Assembly: GCF_003751945.1 (NCBI RefSeq)
Contig: NZ_RJKL01000001.1
Coordinates: 6,893,501 to 6,957,500 of the forward strand
DNA length: 64,000 nt
Source of the DNA: Couchioplanes caeruleus
Lineage (GTDB): Bacteria > Actinomycetota > Actinomycetes > Mycobacteriales > Micromonosporaceae
Direction: 5' to 3'
In this document: piece by piece, positions 48,006 through 57,544 of the stretch
Position numbering within the stretch: position 1 is the stretch's first letter
Layout of the letters: each line of letters begins with the position of its first letter
Translations under genes and position numbers: made by a program
The notes under the pieces: model-generated
The model's database searches: none
What the model was told of the DNA's origin: nothing
The model's input: the letters and a program-made list of their open reading frames with translations, nothing else

Positions 48006-49652
48006 ATGACTGTCATTCCCCGCGCCGAGGGTGCGGTAGACCGCCGCACCCTTTTGCGTCTCGCCGGCCTCTCCGCCGGTGCCGGTCTCGTCACCGCGGC
48101 CACCCTGCCCGGTGTCGCGCACGCCGCTTCCGGTGCCTTCCAGCACGGTGTGGCCTCCGGCGATCCCCTTCCCGGCGGCATTCTGCTGTGGACCCGGGTC
48201 ACCCCGACCCCCGATTCCGTGCCGGGGTCCGGCGCCGGCCCCGAGGTCACCGTCTCCTGGCAGATCGCCGCCGACGCCGGCTTCGCGGCCGTCGTGGCCG
48301 CGGGCGAGGTCCGCACCGGGCCGGCGCGGGACCACACCGTGAAGGTCGACGTGTCCGGGCTGAGCCCCGCGACCACCTACTGGTTCCGCTTCGGCTACAA
48401 CGGGTCATGGTCACCCACCGGCCGCACCATGACGGCACCCACCGCCGACGCCGCGATCTCGCGGCTGCGGATGGGTGTCGTCTCGTGCGCCAACTGGGAG
48501 GCCGGATACTTCGCCGCATACCGGCACCTCGCCGAGCGCGGCGACCTCAACCTGGTCGTACATCTGGGTGACTACCTCTACGAGTACGGCACCGGAGACT
48601 TCGCCGCCGGCGACGTAGTGATCCGTCCCACGAAGCCGGAGCACGAGATCCTCACGCTGGCCGACTACCGGATCCGGCACGCGCTCTACAAGACCGACCC
48701 GGATCTGCAGGCGCTGCACGCCTCGGTGCCGTGGATCATCACCTGGGACGACCACGAGGTCGCCAACGACATGTGGAGCGACGGCGCCGAGAACCACACC
48801 CCCGGCACCGAGGGCGACTTCGGCGCGCGCGTCGCGGCCTCTCGGCAGGCGTACGCGGAGTGGATGCCGGTGCGCATGGGCGGCGACGGCGCCATCTACC
48901 GGCGGCTGCGCTACGGCAACCTGCTGGAGCTGTCCATGCTGGACCTGCGCTCGTACCGGTCGCAGCAGGTGGGCCGCGTCGACGGCGATGAGATCGACGA
49001 CCCGGACCGCACCATCGCCGGCGGCGACCAGCTCGCGTGGCTCACCGAGGGCCTGGTCACCAGCACGGCGAAGTGGAAGCTCGTCGGCAACCCGGTGATG
49101 ATCTCCCGGGTCGACCTGGCCTCCCTGCCCGCCTGGCTGCTCGGGCCCCTCGGCGACCTGCTCGGCATCCCGGACAACGGCATCGTGGTGAATCCGGACC
49201 AGTGGGACGGCTACAACGCCGACCGGGAACGGCTGGTCGACGCGCTGCGGGCGGCGCGCACCAAGGACGTGGTGTTCCTCACCGGTGACATCCACACCTC
49301 CTGGGCCATCGAGCTGACCACCAAGGACACCGGCAGCCGCAACCCGGCCGCCGCGGAGTTCGTGGTGCCGTCGGTGACCAGCGACAACCTCGACGACTTC
49401 CTGAACACCTCGCCGGGCGGGCCGCTGAGCCGGCTCGCCGCCGACCTGCTCCGGGCGACGAACCCGCACGTCAAGTGGGTGGAGACCGACGGGCACGGCT
49501 ACGGCGTCCTGGAGGTCACCCCCGAGCGCTGCCGGATGGACTGGTACTACCTCGCCGACCGCACCAAACGGGACACCTCCGCGAAATGGGCCACGGGCTG
49601 GTCCGTCGGCACCGGCTCCTCGAAGATCCGCAAGGAGTCCGCACCCTCGTAG
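48006..49652 (+). CDS. phoD: Tat-exported PhoD-type alkaline phosphatase
   Basis: A 548-residue secreted phosphodiesterase/phosphatase. Tat signal DRRTLLRLAG with cleavage near AHA-AS (residue 40-41), an N-terminal Ig-like PhoD_N domain (about 43-145, FQHGVASGDPLPGGILLWTR), then the calcium/iron metallophosphatase domain with HLGDYLYEYG, TWDDHEVANDMW and FLTGDIHTSWA. Family members release phosphate from diesters such as teichoic acids and are usually PhoP-controlled; no convincing PHO box was identified. An ACAGT/ACTGT inverted repeat lies about 50 bases upstream. Confidence 0.92.
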   Translation: MTVIPRAEGAVDRRTLLRLAGLSAGAGLVTAATLPGVAHAASGAFQHGVASGDPLPGGILLWTRVTPTPDSVPGSGAGPEVTVSWQIAADAGFAAVVAAGEVRTGPARDHTVKVDVSGLSPATTYWFRFGYNGSWSPTGRTMTAPTADAAISRLRMGVVSCANWEAGYFAAYRHLAERGDLNLVVHLGDYLYEYGTGDFAAGDVVIRPTKPEHEILTLADYRIRHALYKTDPDLQALHASVPWIITWDDHEVANDMWSDGAENHTPGTEGDFGARVAASRQAYAEWMPVRMGGDGAIYRRLRYGNLLELSMLDLRSYRSQQVGRVDGDEIDDPDRTIAGGDQLAWLTEGLVTSTAKWKLVGNPVMISRVDLASLPAWLLGPLGDLLGIPDNGIVVNPDQWDGYNADRERLVDALRAARTKDVVFLTGDIHTSWAIELTTKDTGSRNPAAAEFVVPSVTSDNLDDFLNTSPGGPLSRLAADLLRATNPHVKWVETDGHGYGVLEVTPERCRMDWYYLADRTKRDTSAKWATGWSVGTGSSKIRKESAPS

Positions 49653-49660
49653 GCGGCGGT

Positions 49661-49697
49661 CCCGGGGTGGGGTGGTGGGATCCCGCCCCACCCCGGG
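49661..49697. terminator. Bidirectional terminator between phoD and GH92
   Basis: CCCGGGGTGGGG (49661-49672) and CCCCACCCCGGG (49686-49697) form a perfect 12-bp stem. It lies in the 50-base gap between two convergent genes. No T tract follows on the plus strand, as is common for actinomycete terminators. Confidence 0.75.
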
Positions 49698-49702
49698 CGT
49701 CG

Positions 49703-52700
49703 TCAGCTCACGATGATGTCGTAGATCCGCGTGGCGGAGTTCCCGTCCGAGGTGGGCGTGACCACGGAGACGCGCAGATAGCGAGCGTCGACGTTCACCG
49801 CCGTCGTGGTCGAGTCCGCGATGTTGCCGCGGACCTGCGCGCGGGTGGTCCAGGAGGAGCCGTCGTCCGAGGTCTGCACGTCGAAGTCCCGGGTGTTCCA
49901 CGCCGGGTACTCACCTCCCGCTCCGGCGTGTCGGATCACCACAGTGGACAGACTGCGGCGCGTGCCCAGGTCGGCCTGGACCCACGTGGTGGCGCCCAGC
50001 GAGCACCACTTGTCGCCCCAGCCGCCGAGCCAGCTTCCGTTGAACGCCTTGTCCGCGCCCTCGGCGGCGCTGCACGAGGAGTCGGCGGTGGCGGCCCGGC
50101 GCAGGGCCAGGTTCGCCGGTGCGTTCCCGTACACCTCGAGCGCATAGACGCGGGCCGTGCCGCTGCCGTCGTTGGCCGGCTGGGTCGCCTCGAAGCGGAC
50201 ATACCGCGCGGTGCGCGACTCCACCGGCGTGTACGTCCGGCTGGCGCGCGAACCGGTGACCGAGACCGCGGTGCTCCAGGCGGTGCCGTCCGTGCTGGTG
50301 GAGATCGTGTACGCGCCGGTGTTCCAGTTGGTCCCCTCCCCGCCGAGCCCGGCGTGCTTGACGACGAACGCGTTCACGGTGCGTGCCGAGCCGAGGTCGA
50401 CCTGGAGCTGCCGGGGTGCCGTACCGGAGCAGAACTTGCTGTTGCCGGCGATCGCCCCGTCGACGGCCCTGGCCGGGCCCTCGGCGCTGTTGCACGGCGA
50501 GGAACCGGTGACCGGACGGCCCAGGGCGAGGTCGGCGCCCAGGTCCGGTTCGGCGGCCGGCTGGGCGCGGCCGTCACCGAAGCTGGGGGGCACGTCGCCC
50601 GCGCCCGTGCCCCACGCCGACGGGCTGCCGCCCTGGGTGAACGCGATCGTGGCGCCGTTCGCGATGTCGCCGTACCGGAAGTAGCTGCGGCTGGTCGAGG
50701 TCCCGTCGACCGACAGGGTCTGCACGTAGCGGTTCGCGGCGCTGCCACCGGTGATGGTGATGTTCCCCGGCCCGCGCTGGATGAGCACGCTCGGGAACAG
50801 CGCGCCGTGCGCGGCCAGCGTGTCCGCGCCCGGAGTCACCGGGTAGAAGCCGAGCGCCGACCAGACGTACCACGCGGAGGTGGCGCCGAGGTCGTCGTTG
50901 CCGGGCAGGCCGCCGGCGCCGGTGGTGAAGGACTCGGCCATCACCCGGCGCACCGCGTCGCTCGCCCCGGCGGGCTTGCGGGCCGCGTGGTAGGTCCACG
51001 GCACGTTGTGCTCCGGCTCGTTGCCGATGTAGAAGTACGGCCGTGACAGACCGCCGTTGAGCTCGGTGAAGTGGTGGTCGAGGCGCTGCACGACGGTGGC
51101 CGGACCGCCCATCAGCGTGACGAGGGCGCCGAGGTTGTGCGGGACCATCCAGGTGTACTGGGCCGCGTTGCCCTCGACGTACGGGCTCTCCTGCGCCGGG
51201 TTCAGCGGCTGCCGCCAGCCGCCGTCCCGGGTGTGGATGTACGACGACTCCCCGTTGAACAGGCTGCGCCAGTACTGGGAGCGGGCGCTGTAGGTGGCGT
51301 ACGCGCCGGTGTCGCCGAGGGCCTTGGCGAACTGGGCGATGGCGAAGTCGGACGCCGCGTACTCCAGGGTCTCGGAGGGGTTACCGGGGATGAACTGGTT
51401 CGCGGCGTAGGTGGCGTGGTTGCCACGCAGCACCACGCCCTGCATGCTGCCGCCGGTCGCGCTCTTCTTCATCAGCGCCAGCGCGGCCGCCGTGTCGAAG
51501 CCGCGGACGCCGAACGCGTACGCGCTGCCGACGATGATCGGTCCGGGGTCGCCGGGCATGACGAAGTCCTCGACGCTCTGGTGCGACCACTTGGGCAGCA
51601 GCCCGCCCTGCTGTCCGTCCAGGACCATCGACTTGACGATGTCGCTCATCACGTCGGGGGCGATCAGCGCGACCAGGGCCGCCCACGAGCGGTAGACGTC
51701 CCAGCCGGAGTAGTTCTGGTACACCGGGTGTGAGGCGGTGTGCACGGCGCCGTCGAAGCCGCGGTACTGGCCGTTGGTGTCGCTGGAGACGTTGGGGTTC
51801 TGCATCACGTGGTACAGCGCCGTGTAGAACTTCTGCAGGTCGGTGGCGCTGCCGCCGGTGACCTGGATGCGGTTGAGGGCGGTGTTCCAGGCGGCGTCGG
51901 CGTTCGCGCGTACGGTCGCGAAGGGTGCCGTCTCGGCCGTGGCGTTGTTCTGGGCGTTGGCCACGCTGACGAACGAGATGCCCACGGTGGCGTTGACGAC
52001 CGCGTTCGAGGTGGTGTCGAAGGTGACGTACGCACCGCTCTGGGTGCCGCTCGTGCTCGCGGAGCCGGCGCTGACCGTGCCACCGCGGAAGGTGCCGAAG
52101 CCGGTGGGCGTGCGGTCGAACAGGATCGAGAAGTACATCTTGAAGGTCCGGCCGCCGCAGAAGCCGCCCGCGGTGTGCTCGCCCCAGACCCTGTTGCCGG
52201 CGATCGTGACGTTGCCGTCGCGGTCGCCGGTGGCGGACCGGCTGACGTTGATCAGGACGCGGGCGGTGGTGCTGGCCGGGTAGGTCAGCCTCAGTGCTCC
52301 GGTGCGGGTGGTGGCGCTGAGCTCGGCGTCCACGCCGTACCGGTCGAGCCGGTTGCGGTAGTAGCCGGGCGCGGCATTCTCGTTGCTCTTGGTGTACGCC
52401 GACGCGTAGCCGGTCCAGGCCGAGCCGGGCGACGAGCCCAGGGCGCCGGTGACCGGAAGGATCGGCAGGTCCTCGTTGTTGGGCAGCCCGCGCCGTTGAA
52501 GTGCGTGAGGCCGAACGACTCGATGGTGCGGTCGCGGTCGCGGTAACCCGACGGCGAGGCGGTGGGGGTGTCCGGGCTGAACTGCACCATCCCGAACGGC
52601 ACGGTGGCGCCGGGAAAGGTGCTGCCGCCGGCCCCGCCGCCGACCGGGTGGGGCGAGTTGCTGTCGTCGGTGCCGATGAACGGGTTGACGTGCCGGGTGA

Positions 52701-52785
52701 GGTCGAGCTCGGCGGCGGCCGCCGCCTGCGGAACGGAGAGGGCGGCGGCGGTGAGGACAACCGCCGCGGCGAGGGTACGGAGCAT
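49703..52785 (-). pseudogene. Secreted GH92 alpha-mannosidase with two carbohydrate-binding domains, frameshifted
   Basis: From ATG 52785 the protein has a Sec signal (MLRTLAAAVVLTAAALSVPQ) and the GH92 start HVNPFIGTDDSNSP up to THFNGAGCP. Restoring one C at the run opposite 52481-52483 gives NNEDLPILPVTG and joins the long downstream frame (first Met 52333), which holds the GH92 catalytic part (NYSGWDVYRSWAALVALI, GNDDLGATSAWYVWSALGFY) and two F5/8-type (CBM32) domains beginning DLALGRPVTGSSPCNSAEGP and NLALRRAATADSSCSAAEGA. GH92 enzymes are calcium-dependent exo-mannosidases. A real mutation or a sequencing error are both possible. Confidence 0.85.
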
Positions 52786-52814
52786 GCTGGTGCCGTCCCT
52801 TCCTGAGGCCAACG

Positions 52815-52828
52815 TGACAACGTTGTCA
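52815..52828. promoter_or_regulatory. LacI-family-type operator upstream of GH92
   Basis: TGACAACGTTGTCA is a perfect 14-bp palindrome with a central CG, the form of LacI/GalR-family operators. It lies 30 bases ahead of the GH92 start, where a repressor would block transcription until a mannoside signal appears. The TTGACA on the minus strand at its edge (52829-52824) could be part of the promoter. No LacI-type gene lies in the window. Confidence 0.75.
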
Positions 52829-52866
52829 AGGTGGCATCAATGGAAGCACGGCTATATCAGCGGTTG

Positions 52867-53376
52867 TCAATACGCGGTACGGGCCCGGACGGTGCGCCGC
52901 GCGCCCGTCCGGCGCTCGCGGACCAGCGTGGAGGCGGCCATCGCGGTGCCGCCCACCCCGATGCCCCCGAGCACGCCCAGCGCGAAGCGCTGCTCGTGGC
53001 GTACCTGACGCTCCAGCGAGGCCCGGTCCCCGGCGCGCGGATCATCGCTGATCCCGGTCAACGCGCTGATCCCGGCGATCCAGAACGCCATCAGCACGGC
53101 ACCGGCGGCGATCAGGCCCCAGCGCGGCAGGTCCACCGGCGGCGCCCACACGTCGCGGATGAACCAGCTCTGTGGCCGCCGTCCCCGCAGCGCCCGCCGG
53201 TTGGTGACCACGCCGGCGGTGAAGCCGGGCAGGACCAGCACGACGGCCACGATCACGGCCACGCCGGTGGCCACGAGGGTCCGGCCGCCGAGCAGGCCGG
53301 CGATCAGCGCGCCACACCACAGGACGCCGGCCAGGCACAGCACGTCCAGCAGCAGCAACAACCGTCGAGAGATCAC
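52867..53376 (-). CDS. Four-helix membrane protein of unknown function
   Basis: A 169-residue protein with hydrophobic segments at about residues 4-25, 30-52, 80-100 and 120-140, linked by Arg-rich loops; the tail is strongly basic (RERRTGARRTVRARTAY). Not recognised. GTG at 53376 begins at the first membrane segment. The gene points towards GH92 but the LacI-type operator lies between them, so separate control is likely. Confidence 0.55.
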   Translation of the reverse strand: MISRRLLLLLDVLCLAGVLWCGALIAGLLGGRTLVATGVAVIVAVVLVLPGFTAGVVTNRRALRGRRPQSWFIRDVWAPPVDLPRWGLIAAGAVLMAFWIAGISALTGISDDPRAGDRASLERQVRHEQRFALGVLGGIGVGGTAMAASTLVRERRTGARRTVRARTAY

Positions 53377-53509
53377 CGCACCGGACGTTATCGGCCGGCG
53401 CGCTCCGGCACCGGCGATTCCGGCTTTTTCCGGGGTACGTGCCGCCGGTACGCGTTGACCGTCGGATCCCCGGCGAACCAGAACCGCCACGGCACGTCGT
53501 GCGCGGCGG

Positions 53510-53912
53510 TCACCCCGACCCGAGGTCCCGCCTCCACCGGGCCGGGCGCGGCGCGAGCTGCAGACCCAGCGGGCAGATCACCCGGTCGAAGCTATGGTCC
53601 CGGAACGGCAGTGCCTGCGCATCGGCCTGCGGCCAGCGCACCTCCTGGCCGAATCGCGCCGAGGCCACGGCGAGCATCCCAGGATTGTTGTCCACGCCGG
53701 TGACCGATCCACTTGCGCCGACGCGCGCTGCGGCCGCCGTGGCGACGGCTCCGGTACCGCACGCCACGTCGAAGTACGGAGTGCCCCTGCCGGAGCTGGG
53801 CCATGTCGAGCACGACCGGCGCCCAGGGTCCGAAGATCCCGGGAACCAGGCGGTCGGCGTAGATCTCAGGCGCGGTTCTCGTCGGCTGCCACCGCTGCAT
53901 GTCATCACCCAT
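53510..53912 (-). pseudogene. SAM-dependent methyltransferase, frameshifted and 3' truncated
   Basis: The first frame gives MGDDMQRWQPTRTAPEIYAD to APVVLDMAQLRQG; near 53785 the frame changes and continues YFDVACGTGAVATAAAARVG, VTGVDNNPGMLAVASARFG and [20 protein letters not shown], the SAM-binding core of a UbiE-like methyltransferase. The C-terminal half of the family (substrate part) is missing, the frame ending WRRDLGSG. Probably inactive. Confidence 0.7.
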
Positions 53913-54206
53913 GCCGGCCGTCCTTTGTTGGGAGCGACACCGTTGACGCTACGCCGCGGAACTGTTCGGTCGCTGTCTGCTTCCAGGCCGCGCTGAAGCG
54001 GACGACTCCATATCCACAGGTCTTGTCCGGCGCGGCTACCCACGCACCTGACTGCCGTTGCAGTACTGGGAGCTGTATCGAAAGTCTCTTCGCCGCGCTG
54101 CGTTGAGCCAGGTGACGACCGCGTCACCTGGCCGCTGGGCAGGGCAGCGTCGGAGCCGTCGGCTGTCTAGACTCTGCCGGCCAATGCGATCGGAGAAAGG
54201 ATCTTG

Positions 54207-54629
54207 ATGGCGGTGCGGGTTCGCAACTTTGGGGTGGCTTGGGTGGTCTTGTCGATGCTGACCGGGTGCGGGGCAATCGGAACGGATCAACCGGCAGCGC
54301 AGCAGCCGAAGCCGTCGATCACGCACAAAGTCGGCTACGTGCTCCAGTCGGCGCATCAGCCGGAGTCCATCTCCTACACCGACGAGAACGGCGAACAGCA
54401 GGAGCTGAGAGATGCTAGCGCCACCCTGCCGTTCCTGACGACCTTCGAGGTCGACGCGGCCAAGGTGTCGTATCTGAGTGCCCGAACCACCTTGAAGCCT
54501 CTCCCCGCACTGACCGCAACAGGCGCACCGAAGGCCACCTGCCGACTGTTTGTCGACGACAAGCTCGTGGACGAAAAGACCGGCGACTACGCCGTCACGT
54601 GCAGCACTTCTCTGCCTCCGAAGGCTTGA
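54207..54629 (+). CDS. Small lipoprotein
   Basis: A 140-residue protein with a lipoprotein signal (VAWVVLSMLTGC) and a Pro/Gln linker, then a mature part SITHKVGYVLQSAHQPESIS and VTCSTSLPPKA, with a pair of Cys likely forming a disulfide (TCRLF and VTCST). The mature part resembles actinomycete lipoproteins annotated MmpS-like or hypothetical only by size; no function is assigned. GGAGAAAGG precedes the ATG. The 294 bases before it hold no recognisable gene. Local GC is lower than in the core genes. Confidence 0.65.
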   Translation: MAVRVRNFGVAWVVLSMLTGCGAIGTDQPAAQQPKPSITHKVGYVLQSAHQPESISYTDENGEQQELRDASATLPFLTTFEVDAAKVSYLSARTTLKPLPALTATGAPKATCRLFVDDKLVDEKTGDYAVTCSTSLPPKA

Positions 54630-54676
54630 TCGGTCGGAGACCTATAACGATCCTCTGGGAGTGGTCGGGCGCGGAC

Positions 54677-55048
54677 CTAGTTGGCGGCTTGGTGCAACTC
54701 CCTTGTGGTGATCGACAGGCCGGGCCTGAGCTGTGCACGTCGAGCCAGGCCGGTCACGGTGAACCCGTCGCGGGTCTTCTCCCGCACGACTTCCCAGCCC
54801 TGCACGTCGCGGTAGTAGCGCACCAGCCCCGGCTCGGTGGTGCCGCGCCGTACCCATTGCTGACCGGTGCGGGCGGCGTGGTCGAGCACCCACCATGCGA
54901 GCTGGCAGCCGATCCGTCTGCCAGCGTAAGCGGGGTCGGTGACGGTGGTGGCCATGAAGATCGCTGATTGGGCGCGTCCGGAGAACACCGTGCGAACGCC
55001 GCGTGCGGCCAGTTCGGCCAGTAGCACGGTGCGGGCTTGGTCGTGCAC
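54677..55048 (-). pseudogene. GNAT acetyltransferase C-terminal fragment
   Basis: The frame shows the acetyl-CoA loop and end of a GNAT domain (DPAYAGRRIGCQLAWWVLDH, RTGQQWVRRGTTEPGLVRYY, GWEVVREKTRDGF) but lacks the first about 70 residues. The frame opens without a good ribosome site. Likely the remainder of a longer gene cut by rearrangement. Confidence 0.6.
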
Positions 55049-55049
55049 T

Positions 55050-55210
55050 ACACCATTGCGCTACGGCTCAGCCGAGCCGTCGGCGATCGACTGTACGGGG
55101 CGCGCATGCTCGTGAACCTGGCTACTCAAGCGGTCTACCTCCGCCTGACGCTTGATGCCCAGGTGGACGCCATCATGGTCGGACCTTCACCGGCGAAGAC
55201 CCTCCGCTGA
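55050..55210 (+). other. Possible gene remnant
   Basis: An open stretch reads IALRLSRAVGDRLYGARMLV and NLATQAVYLRLTLDAQVDAI before a TGA at about 55210. It has protein-like composition and only a late ATG (55108). It directly abuts the GNAT fragment and may be part of another broken gene. Nothing recognisable. Confidence 0.25.
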
Positions 55211-55323
55211 AGTCGGATCAACGACTCCGTCGCCGTCCGTTTTCGATTGAACACGTAACGCCATACCATCGGCCTACTGTCGGCGCAGCGCCACCCGTGT
55301 TCATCGACCACAGGAGGACCACC

Positions 55324-55740
55324 ATGCGCCGCATCCTGACTGTCATCACCCTACTCGGACTGTCACTGTTCGGGCTGATGCTCCCCAGCCCAGCGAGCGC
55401 GGCGAGTACGTTGACCGCCGACGTCACGTCCGCGACCGTGGTTGCTCGGGGCAGCGCCGTGGATATCAACGCCACCGTCGAATGCCCGGCCGGCATGTCG
55501 GGCTATCTCTATCTGTACATCACGCAGCGTTCGGGCAGCGGCGTGGCGCAAGGCAGCGGCTGGACTTCCATAGCCTGTACGGGCGCACCCCAGACGGTGA
55601 CGGTGCGGGCTCTCGCCCAGGCCGGCGGCCAGTTCTTCCGCCCTGGCGAGGCGCTCATCACGGGCGACCTGTCCGTGTGCAACGAGTTTGAGTGTCAGTA
55701 CACGCAGATCAACGAAACGGTCCGGGTCACTCAGAACTGA
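55324..55740 (+). CDS. Small secreted protein
   Basis: A 138-residue protein with a Sec signal (MRRILTVITLLGLSLFGLML, cleavage after about residue 27, ASA-AS) and a beta-rich mature part (STLTADVTSATVVARGSAVD, INATVECPAGMSGYLYLYIT) with three to four Cys. It looks like a single extracellular Ig-like domain. AGGAGG precedes the ATG by seven bases. No function can be assigned. Confidence 0.6.
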   Translation: MRRILTVITLLGLSLFGLMLPSPASAASTLTADVTSATVVARGSAVDINATVECPAGMSGYLYLYITQRSGSGVAQGSGWTSIACTGAPQTVTVRALAQAGGQFFRPGEALITGDLSVCNEFECQYTQINETVRVTQN

Positions 55741-56466
55741 GTCGCTTACTCAGCAGCGCAAGCCTTCCGGCCAATCGGAGTTTCCGGCCTCTCTGGAAGG
55801 GTGAAGACCGCTCCGCGGTGCCACCAGGGTGCTCCGTTCGGATGGGCGTCACTGTGGTGCCCATCCGAACAGAGTGGATCTTCATGATTGATGGGTCATT
55901 CCTGGAAGCAGGAGATACAGGATCAAAGACTTCCCAATGTCGTTGTCAAGCCCCAGCGCGCCGCTTGAGTAGGGGCTCCGTCCGACAACATCCGTGGAGT
56001 CGACTACGCCGCAGTCACTGTTCGCTGCTGCCTGGGCGCGGTGGGCGCGGGGTCTGCTTCACCAGCGGAATCGGGCTTCGTCGCCCTCGATACGCAGCAG
56101 GAAATCCGTTACTCCATCGAGTTCGGGTCGAGCGCCACGCTCAGGGAGAGCTCGGGCTTCTCACTCAGTCCGCCTTTGACCTGCTCGCGCGACGGCGGAG
56201 CCCACGGGTCGCTCTTGGCTTCCCAGCCTCGCCGACATTGGAGGCCGGGTTGAGCTTTCTCGTCCTCCAGCAGGGCCGCCTCGACATCGGTGCCGACCGG
56301 GATGGTGCGGGAACCGGCTGGGACGCGGAGCTTGTTCATGACCGAGCGAGCCCGCAAGCAGACCGAGGCGCTCGGCGCTGGCCTTGAGGCCGAGGCGACC
56401 GACTACCTGCGCGCCGCGCCCTACTCGGTCACCCTGGGCCTCGAGGCCTTCTGATTTCCTAGTGGC
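55741..56466. other. Gene-poor stretch with remnants
   Basis: No convincing gene in 726 bases. Just before the glycosylase gene, ATG 56338 opens a 38-codon frame (MTERARKQTEALGAGLEAEA, then TDYLRAAPYSVTLGLEAF) that looks like the tail of a lost protein. The rest shows lower GC and no coding signal on either strand. Confidence 0.4.
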
Positions 56467-57096
56467 GTGACCTACTCCTGGCTCGATGCCCCCGCGACTG
56501 AGGTGGCCGAGACCGCACGCACCCTTCTCGGTTGGCTAGCAAGCGCTAACGGCGTCACGATCCGGATCACCGAGGTTGAGGCATACTCCGGCCTGGGTGA
56601 GGACCCGGCCAGCCATGCCCACCGGGGTCAGACTCCGCGCAACGCAGCCATGTTCGGGCCAGCCGGGCGCCTCTACCTGTATCGCATCTACGGATTGCAT
56701 ACCTGCGCAAACGTCACTTGCGGACCGACAGGGGAGGCAGCAGCCGTCCTGCTCCGCGCAGGTGAAGTGGTCGACGGTGTTGACTTGGCGCACGCTCGTC
56801 GACCTGCGGCAAAGCTGTCCCGCGAACTGGCGTCCGGCCCGGCTCGGCTGGTCGAAGCGCTCGGCCTCGATCTGACGGCATACGGTACGTCTGTGGTTGA
56901 CGGCACCGGTCCGTTGACTTTGCGCCCTCCGGTCGAGCCGGTGCCGGGGGAGCGGGTTGTGGTTGGACCCCGCGTCGGCGTAGCCGCCGCGCACGACGTG
57001 GCCTGGCGGTTTTGGTTGGCGGACGACCCGACGGTGAGCACGTACCGTCGCCACGTGCCGCGCCGTCGGAGAGGGAATCTTGAAAGTACGTCTTGA
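56467..57096 (+). CDS. mpg: 3-methyladenine DNA glycosylase (AAG/Mpg family)
   Basis: A 209-residue monofunctional DNA repair glycosylase that removes alkylated purines. The catalytic Glu lies in ITEVEAYSG, with [20 protein letters not shown] and [18 protein letters not shown] typical of the family, and [20 protein letters not shown] at the end. It begins at GTG 56467 (VTYSWLDAP). It faces an inverted fragment of a second copy of the same gene that starts seven bases after its stop. Confidence 0.88.
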   Translation: MTYSWLDAPATEVAETARTLLGWLASANGVTIRITEVEAYSGLGEDPASHAHRGQTPRNAAMFGPAGRLYLYRIYGLHTCANVTCGPTGEAAAVLLRAGEVVDGVDLAHARRPAAKLSRELASGPARLVEALGLDLTAYGTSVVDGTGPLTLRPPVEPVPGERVVVGPRVGVAAAHDVAWRFWLADDPTVSTYRRHVPRRRRGNLESTS

Positions 57097-57102
57097 TTCC
57101 AC

Positions 57103-57336
57103 TTGCATGCCGTAGATCTGGTACACGTACAGCACACCGGCCGGGCCGAACATGACCTCGTTGCGGTTCGTCACCCCGCGGTGGGCGTGGCTGGCCGGGT
57201 CCTTTCCCAGCCCGCTGTACGCCTCCACCTCGGTCAGCCGCACGGTCACGCCGTTCGCCGTGAGCCGCCGGCCGAGCAACTGCCGCGCCGCCTCGTCGAC
57301 CTTCTCGGTGGGCAGCTCGAGCCAGGAATACGTCAC
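57103..57336 (-). pseudogene. Inverted 5' fragment of a second 3-methyladenine glycosylase gene
   Basis: From GTG 57336 the minus strand reads [40 protein letters not shown] and AMF-like [17 protein letters not shown], clearly a relative of the intact copy at 56467 but not identical (LTANGV against ASANGV). Similarity ends after about 77 residues at 57103, next to the end of the intact gene. Beyond this the frame is antisense to the intact gene. In other actinobacteria this gene lies between the arg cluster and tyrS, so this fragment may be the resident copy. Confidence 0.75.
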
Positions 57337-57355
57337 TCGAGCCAGGAATACGTCA
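57316..57355 (-). repeat. 20-bp tandem duplication at the fragment's start codon
   Basis: CTCGAGCCAGGAATACGTCA occurs twice head to tail (57316-57335 and 57336-57355). On the minus strand each copy carries the GTG start and first codons of the glycosylase fragment. Because 20 is not a multiple of three, the outer start reads only seven codons before a TGA that overlaps the inner GTG. Confidence 0.85.
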
Positions 57356-57544
57356 CCTCGTCAGCCAGGCACAGCCTCTGCCGGGCCGCGGCACCGCGTC
57401 AGGTGGTCGGACGGGTGGGGCCGCTGGGCCGGCGGCGTTTCACCGGACCGCAGCAGCCGTCCGGGCGGTTCGGCCCGAACGGGCGCGTCGGCCCGAACTC
57501 CAGCCGGCGGCGTCGCCGGCGCCGCGCGGGCCCGCTCTTGCCGG

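Noticed and set aside
53377..54206. Plus-strand frames in the region of the broken methyltransferase
   Set aside because: Antisense to the methyltransferase core; no motif.
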